From positions 1 to 64,000 of the forward strand of contig JAWZYV010012244.1 in the NCBI GenBank assembly GCA_038373885.1: a stretch of 64,000 bases of DNA, given 5' to 3'. The position numbers were made by a program, and so were the translations under genes. Below the pieces are notes generated by a model. It was not told the origin of the DNA, ran no database searches, and saw only the letters and a program-made list of their open reading frames with translations. How positions within the stretch are numbered: the first letter of the stretch is position 1; every line of letters begins with the position of its first letter. This DNA comes from Cheiracanthium punctorium (lineage: Eukaryota > Arthropoda > Arachnida > Araneae > Cheiracanthiidae). Positions 58,999 through 64,000 of this stretch are shown piece after piece.

Positions 58999-59280
58999 TT
59001 AACTAACCGAACACAACAGGCCAAGAGAGAATCCAGAGGAGATAACGGCAAAAAATATGCTTTGAGCACAATAAAATTGTGCGAACGAAAGCGCCTCGCT
59101 TCCCCCGCAACTCTCTCTCACTCTCCCGGCGTCTTTCCTCAGAGACCGGTTGAAAGGGTCACTCGGGTCGATCGCACGTGCGAGCGACGAAAGAATATGC
59201 TGTAGTAACCTACGATACAGCGCGTTAGCTATAATAAACGCGTTTAATAATAGTGGGGGGTGGGGGAGAGTAAAACTCAT
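58999..59280 (-). other. GC-rich island, possible first exon/promoter of the receptor gene
   Basis: Positions 59,070-59,235 are unusually rich in CpG for this window. On the minus strand the island ends in TGTTGTGTTCG followed by GTTAGT, a passable splice donor. The coding exon at 50,385 needs an upstream untranslated exon, so this island is a candidate. The 93-codon open frame across it has no recognisable similarity and contains an implausible mix of residues. Support is positional only. Confidence 0.25.
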
Positions 59281-60659
59281 GTTTTAAATTCAGAAAAATC
59301 TAGAAGTGTACTTAATATATATTTTTTTAATTTAATTTGTTAATGCGTTTATTCTTTAGTTTTTCCTCTGGGGGTTCACGTGCTCATGTGCTCAAATGGA
59401 GGAGCCGCTACTGCGCGATAGTAATAAAAAATGGTAGAAAAATATTCTGCGAAATATACAATAGGTGCACATGAAAAAAAAATAATAATAATAATTCAAA
59501 TCCCGACTAACAATAATAATTGTACACTTTACCTAAAGACTCGCAATTTTAAAATGAAAAAGTAATCGCTATGATGACGATAAAACCGTTGAAATCAAAT
59601 ATCATCAACACATCAACAGTTACTGCCAATTGCTAGAAAGAGATTGCAGAAGGTTGGAATTTCAAGACTCCTGGGGGGAAAATGTACCTCTTTAGTTTTA
59701 TTTTTTTTTAAATTAAATGATTTATCTCGGGGGGGGGGGAAATGTAAAAATTACAACGCATATCAAAACTATTTGAGATGGTTTCAGAATTATCCTGTAA
59801 ACATGAAATCATTTATTTTCTTTTTTACGTCATTCCAGATTATTTCGACCTGACGTTAGCTAAATTTTTTGTAGTCATGACGTAAGTTGAAAAGCTCTCA
59901 CCTCCGCAGGACGAAATAGGGGAATGATCGCTACGTTCATTTGCGGAACTTGCAGTCCAGAGAGAATTTTAACCTGTGAACTTTCCAGAAAAAAAAAACA
60001 TATAAAGAAATCTAATAAACATTTCTGCACGGTTCAAAATTTAAAAGAGGGAGAAATAAATGTTTAATCAGGGGTAAAAAGATGGAAAATTTTTGCCCGT
60101 TAGGTTTTTCGATGCGACAGTTTAAAAATAGCATATTTTTAAAAGCAGTACATTTTCTTCAAAAAAGAATTTCCTTTAAAAAATTCCCAAAAATCTGAAA
60201 ATGTAAGTACGATTTTGTAACAAATTGTTTTTTGAAAAAGAAAACCCTGCAGTTTCCAGTGATATAAAAAAAATAGTGTTCGGACGAAAATTTAGCTTGT
60301 GATAACGTAAAATGCGAGAAAAATGGCCCAAAACCTTACGTTATCACGTTCTTAGACTTTTTAAAAATAATATCACAAGGTATGTAGTTATATTGTTAAA
60401 TAAGAGTGTTTGGTACAATTTGAAAAGAACATTTTTTTTACTCCAAAATTCATTTTGTATGCATTTTTTTTTTTTTTTTTTTTTTTTTGTTAAATAGCCA
60501 TGCTAGTTCTGCAAGTACGTAGTTTTTGTTTTGTTTTTTCTGTGAACAAAAAACAACTTTAAGACTCAATAGTTGTGCCTATTACATTAAAACAAACTTT
60601 TAACACTCGTAAAATGCTGTCAAATTCATCCAGAATTCGAATAAATCAGTTTTAAACTG

Positions 60660-60705
<46 letters not shown>

Positions 60706-60789
60706 CTCACGAGAAAAAAAAATCTGAAATTTTCTCCTGGTACTAATTATTTCAGGACAACCGTTAAAATGCAATAAAAGGAATATATG
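59281..60789. other. Sequence without firm genes
   Basis: Long T runs at 60,466-60,488 and 60,662-60,702. Apart from the possible 72-base exon nothing is recognisable. Confidence 0.35.
59902..59973 (-). other. Possible 72-base exon
   Basis: Bounded by a long pyrimidine tract and TTCACAG on one side and GAG|GTGAGA on the other; open in one frame for 24 codons ('GLQVPQMNVAIIPLFRP'). It could be an exon of the receptor gene's 5' region or of another gene. I do not recognise the peptide. Confidence 0.25.
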
Positions 60790-61026
60790 TATTGTATTGT
60801 TGTGTATTAAAGGCAAAGCGAATCGAAGGATATCTGTCTAAGGATGGGTGCCTTGAGCGAAGGGCTTTTAAGGGGTTCTAACTTGTAATCACGTTACATC
60901 TGGTGAAAACCGACCACAAATACAGACCGTTAGAGGGATGACCACGCGATGGAGCCGAACCGGGAGGTTCACACTTCAGCCATTTACCGTGTTCGGTGCT
61001 TTTTATCCATTCAGCCATGGTGGGGC
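60790..61026 (-). repeat. tRNA-derived SINE, family 2, best-preserved copy
   Basis: Reverse complement GCCCCACCATGGCTGAATGG has an A-box-like TGGCTGAATGG and a B-box-like GGTTCGGCTCC, then 'gtggtcggttttcaccagat' and 'gtaacgtgattacaagttag'. About 237 bp, ending near 'attcgctttgcc'. Confidence 0.75.
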
Positions 61027-61876
61027 GAAAATTGAAATGAAATAAAATTAAAAAGCTGAAATATCAATTAATTAACACAAATAAACAAAGGAAATACTTT
61101 TGGATGCTTATAAAATAAGTATAATAATAATACGCTACATACACCATTCCATCTTACTGTTAAAAAGGAAGTCTGACACCACACTCGAGAAAATTTTTAA
61201 TTTAGAACACAATGCAACAAAAGAGGGGGGGGGGAAATATATATATATTATTCATCCGGAGCCATTATCACTCTTCCAATTCAGTTCCTTCAGAAGCTCT
61301 CATTACCCTAAAACCTTATTTAAATCATCATTATTAATTTACCCTTATCGACAAATGACGAGATCAATATCCCTGTTCATGAACAAGTCTTTATTATTAT
61401 CATAACTAAATAATACTTTTTGCGGCAACAGGTGTTCGCTGCCTTGCGGACTTTTTGTGTCGAGAGAAAGACACAAAGAGCAATCGATTGTTCTTTTTGT
61501 TTGTGGAACAATAAAATATATGGCATAGCAGAAAACGGTGACAGATGGCAGGTGTCGGATTCTTGCAGTGAGGTATTACATTTAAATGACTTATGATGAT
61601 AAATACTTCTCCCAGCGTTGAAAATTTATTCCCTTTTCTGAGAGATGAATAAATTTGCAATATCAGATATTTCACCTCATTAGATAATGTCTTTAAAGAC
61701 TGGATAAGCGCGGATCCTTAATTTAAAAGAACCTTTTTAAATATTTATTTATTTAATTACGTCTGGGTAATTTGTCATTGATGAATGCATTCCATGCCTA
61801 ATGTTTATAACAATCAATAAATGCGAGAGTATACGAACAGTTAAACTGTCCGAAATTATAATTGAAATGGAGGCGT
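61027..61876. other. Sequence without genes
   Basis: AT-rich; short TA tract at 61,238-61,250. No coding similarity. Confidence 0.35.
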
Positions 61877-61880
61877 TTAA

Positions 61881-62000
61881 CCCTTTAAAGCGCAATCATT
61901 TCTCAATGCCGAAAAAGTACAGCCGTTCCCGTCGCTCGATTTAACTACCAGTAACATGGCGGGCGATCCAATCGCCCATCGCGTGCCACAGAGCTCAAAA
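61881..62000. repeat. Partial TTAA-MITE, copy D
   Basis: TTAA at 61,877-61,880 is followed by CCCTTTAAAGCGCAATC and the core 'cgatttaactaccagtaaca'. The other end was not found. Confidence 0.6.
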
Positions 62001-62288
62001 ACATTTTTGATACAGTGCGGCGCCACACAGCGATTTCAAGATTTGTGCACTATGCGATATGTATTATTGTTTTACTATTTTTGTGATGTTCACTATAGGA
62101 TGACCACTGTAAACAGCACAGCAAACTCTTATCGAGGTTGTATTTTCAAAAAATTGAGCAGCTTTCTAAAACCTTTTTAACGAATGCAGTTCTGCTAGAG
62201 ACTAGAAAAATTTAGAATAACTCCTTACACACTGTACTATACTCACGATTAAGTAAACAGTGAAGCCACGAGAGTTAGAAACACCCAG

Positions 62289-62329
<41 letters not shown>

Positions 62330-62660
62330 CAAACTTGCGCAATTTTTGCAATAACTCCTTATCCCGTCTGTGCCAAGTATGTTTGAATGACTTTCGCCAA
62401 TCTTTGCTGATGACAGCAGTATATAGTAGATAAATTTCTGACATAGACTTGCATAATTTCTTTGAAAAAAAAATCGCATAAAAAGTAAAAAAATTTTGCA
62501 TCTCATTTGTTCATGTTAAAATGTTCTGTAATTTTAAAATACTTACCATTCATTCCATTAATAAATTTTTCACTGAGATTCAATGAAGAATATCCAAAGA
62601 ATATTTTGAGAGAATAGGCCTTAAAAAACTTAAGAGCGAAGAGCGGTAATTTTGCCCCAC
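62001..62660. other. Sequence without genes
   Basis: Poly-A of about 37 bases at 62,290-62,326, possibly a retroposon tail. No coding similarity. Confidence 0.35.
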
Positions 62661-62667
62661 TTCGGGA

Positions 62668-62792
62668 AAACCTAAGATGCAGTCTTAGCCTAAGATGCAG
62701 CCTTAGCCTAAGATGCAGCCTTAGCCTAAGCAGTCTAGCCTAACTAAGGGCATCTTAGCCCTTAGTCAAACCTAAGATGCACTGCATGCAGT
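62668..62792. repeat. Short minisatellite 'cctaagatgcagccttag'
   Basis: Three tandem units of 18-19 bp, then scrambled and inverted fragments ('gggcatcttagcccttag'). Each unit is itself nearly palindromic. Confidence 0.75.
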
Positions 62793-64000
62793 CAAGAGAA
62801 GCAAATTAATGAACCGTATAGAAATTTTGCAATTGCGATGAGAAATTTGCCCCAAACAATGGGTATTTTTAACCTCCTCGTTCCAGCCATCCACATATGT
62901 GGACCTTTTTGTTTCCACTGTTAACACGCTCCTTTAAGAATTTTTGTTGTTCAGAACTGGCGTACACAAACTTGGATGCTTCAACTTTGAATAGAATGGT
63001 TTTAACTCATTTGAATGTGTAGATTGCACACTGACTTACACGTTTTATTTTTGTTTGCTGTTATAGATAAGAATATTTGAGTGTTATATAATTTCGCTAA
63101 ATTGAATTTGTGATTTTTTAAAAATTCATACAGCTGAAAATAACCTATCGAAAAACATTTACCTTTAAAAGTTTTTTGACAATCTTTCTTTATGGGTGAT
63201 AACAACTTTTTACTATTGAAACAGAGATTGGAAATTAGGCTTTTATTCGAAAATTTATTTAAAAATACGTTTTCTACTTGTGCATTAGGTTTTTTAAACA
63301 CAATTACGAGATTCATCTTTAATTTGGGATGTGAGATTTATGGCGGGTCTGAAGATGTTATTATTTTTATTATTAATCTAATAAAATTTAACGATTACTA
63401 AGAAACACTTGTTTCCAAACTTTGTCGATAAATTTGCATCAACCTTTGAAAATCTTAAGGGGAGGGGTGCTGGGAGATTGCTAGATAGGGCTCAAGGCTT
63501 GTAGGCTCCTGGTTACTACCCTGATTAATGGAACGAATTTTTTGCGACTGTTAGCGAAAGTGCTAAAATTTGAGGGTCCCGAAAACGGATCGCTGGGCAT
63601 AAATGAATTAAAAGAATAACGCTTCTTTCAGTTTTGAAAGTGACTTTTGAGCAAGAATGTTTTCTGAAAGTTGCATGAGAGATATAGGGCAGTTTCAGAT
63701 TACGTCACAATTAGACAAACATTGCATGAATATGAGGTTCCGATTGCTTCATTCATGTTCCTGGTGGACAGACGTCACATGAAAAGCGAGTTTTTATTGG
63801 TGGAGTCTATCAGCGGTCACGTGGTTGAAACTGCTCTATTGGTTTGCTGTTACTATAAGGACTCTATTCTGCCCTTTTCGCTTAAGCAAACGCTCGGATG
63901 TGGGACATCAAACTGACATTATTCGCAACCTTCTAACGTATGTTGGTATTCTGCTAAGTAGCGTAGAGGTTTAGGTGTAGATTCTCTCTATCGAATGTTT
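62793..64000. other. Right edge without genes
   Basis: AT-rich; no open frame here resembles a known protein. Confidence 0.35.

Overview
The window is animal nuclear DNA, most likely from a chelicerate and plausibly a spider. One host gene is split into small exons, joined by GT-AG introns of 1 to 14 kb. The introns are filled with arthropod-type transposons: Polinton/Maverick, Penelope-like, BEL/Pao, a gypsy-type solo LTR, Tc1/mariner, pogo-like, hAT-like, TTAA-flanked MITEs and tRNA-derived SINEs. The taxon is inferred from this mixture and is not proven.

Host gene. Seven minus-strand exons between 50,385 and 11,099 keep one open frame, with every intron phase matching. They encode about 432 residues: a signal peptide, the whole extracellular amino-terminal domain, and the first strand of the ligand-binding domain of an ionotropic glutamate receptor of delta/IR-like type. 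The rest of the ligand-binding domain, the pore and the C-terminus are not found and should lie left of base 1. Upstream 5' exons, if any, lie right of 50.4 kb.

Region by region. 1-1,166 is low-information flank, possibly including a Polinton end. 1,167-9,632 is a decayed Polinton. Its minus-strand block holds integrase, a phospholipase A2/zinc-ribbon protein, a small membrane protein and the packaging ATPase. Its plus-strand block holds a coiled-coil protein, PX, an adenain-type protease, the minor capsid protein, a small ORF, the major capsid protein and a fibre-like fragment. The DNA polymerase and the right end are missing, and a Penelope-like element sits in the integrase. 9.6-18.4 kb holds receptor exons 7 and 6 among MITEs, a SINE with a minisatellite, and a mariner relic. 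18.4-32 kb holds MITEs, a young BEL/Pao retrotransposon (20,891-26,866) with 5-bp target duplication, and a triple nest of DNA transposons. 32-45 kb holds exons 5 and 4, a diverged tandem repeat, a SINE, a solo LTR, a hAT-like element and a CA microsatellite. 45-50.4 kb holds exons 3, 2 and 1 and a dead Tc1-like element. 50.4-64 kb is mostly repeats plus a possible GC-rich first exon.

The most interesting signals are in the Polinton. All nine plus- and minus-strand start codons that can be placed sit in ATAAATG, like the late promoter of poxviruses. A canonical U UUU UUA slip site lies exactly where the phospholipase/zinc-ribbon frame could pass into the ATG-less integrase frame. A divergent promoter is built of three 17-bp repeats at an exact 21-bp period. 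In the BEL/Pao element, both frame breaks fall on the same 13-base A7 sequence.
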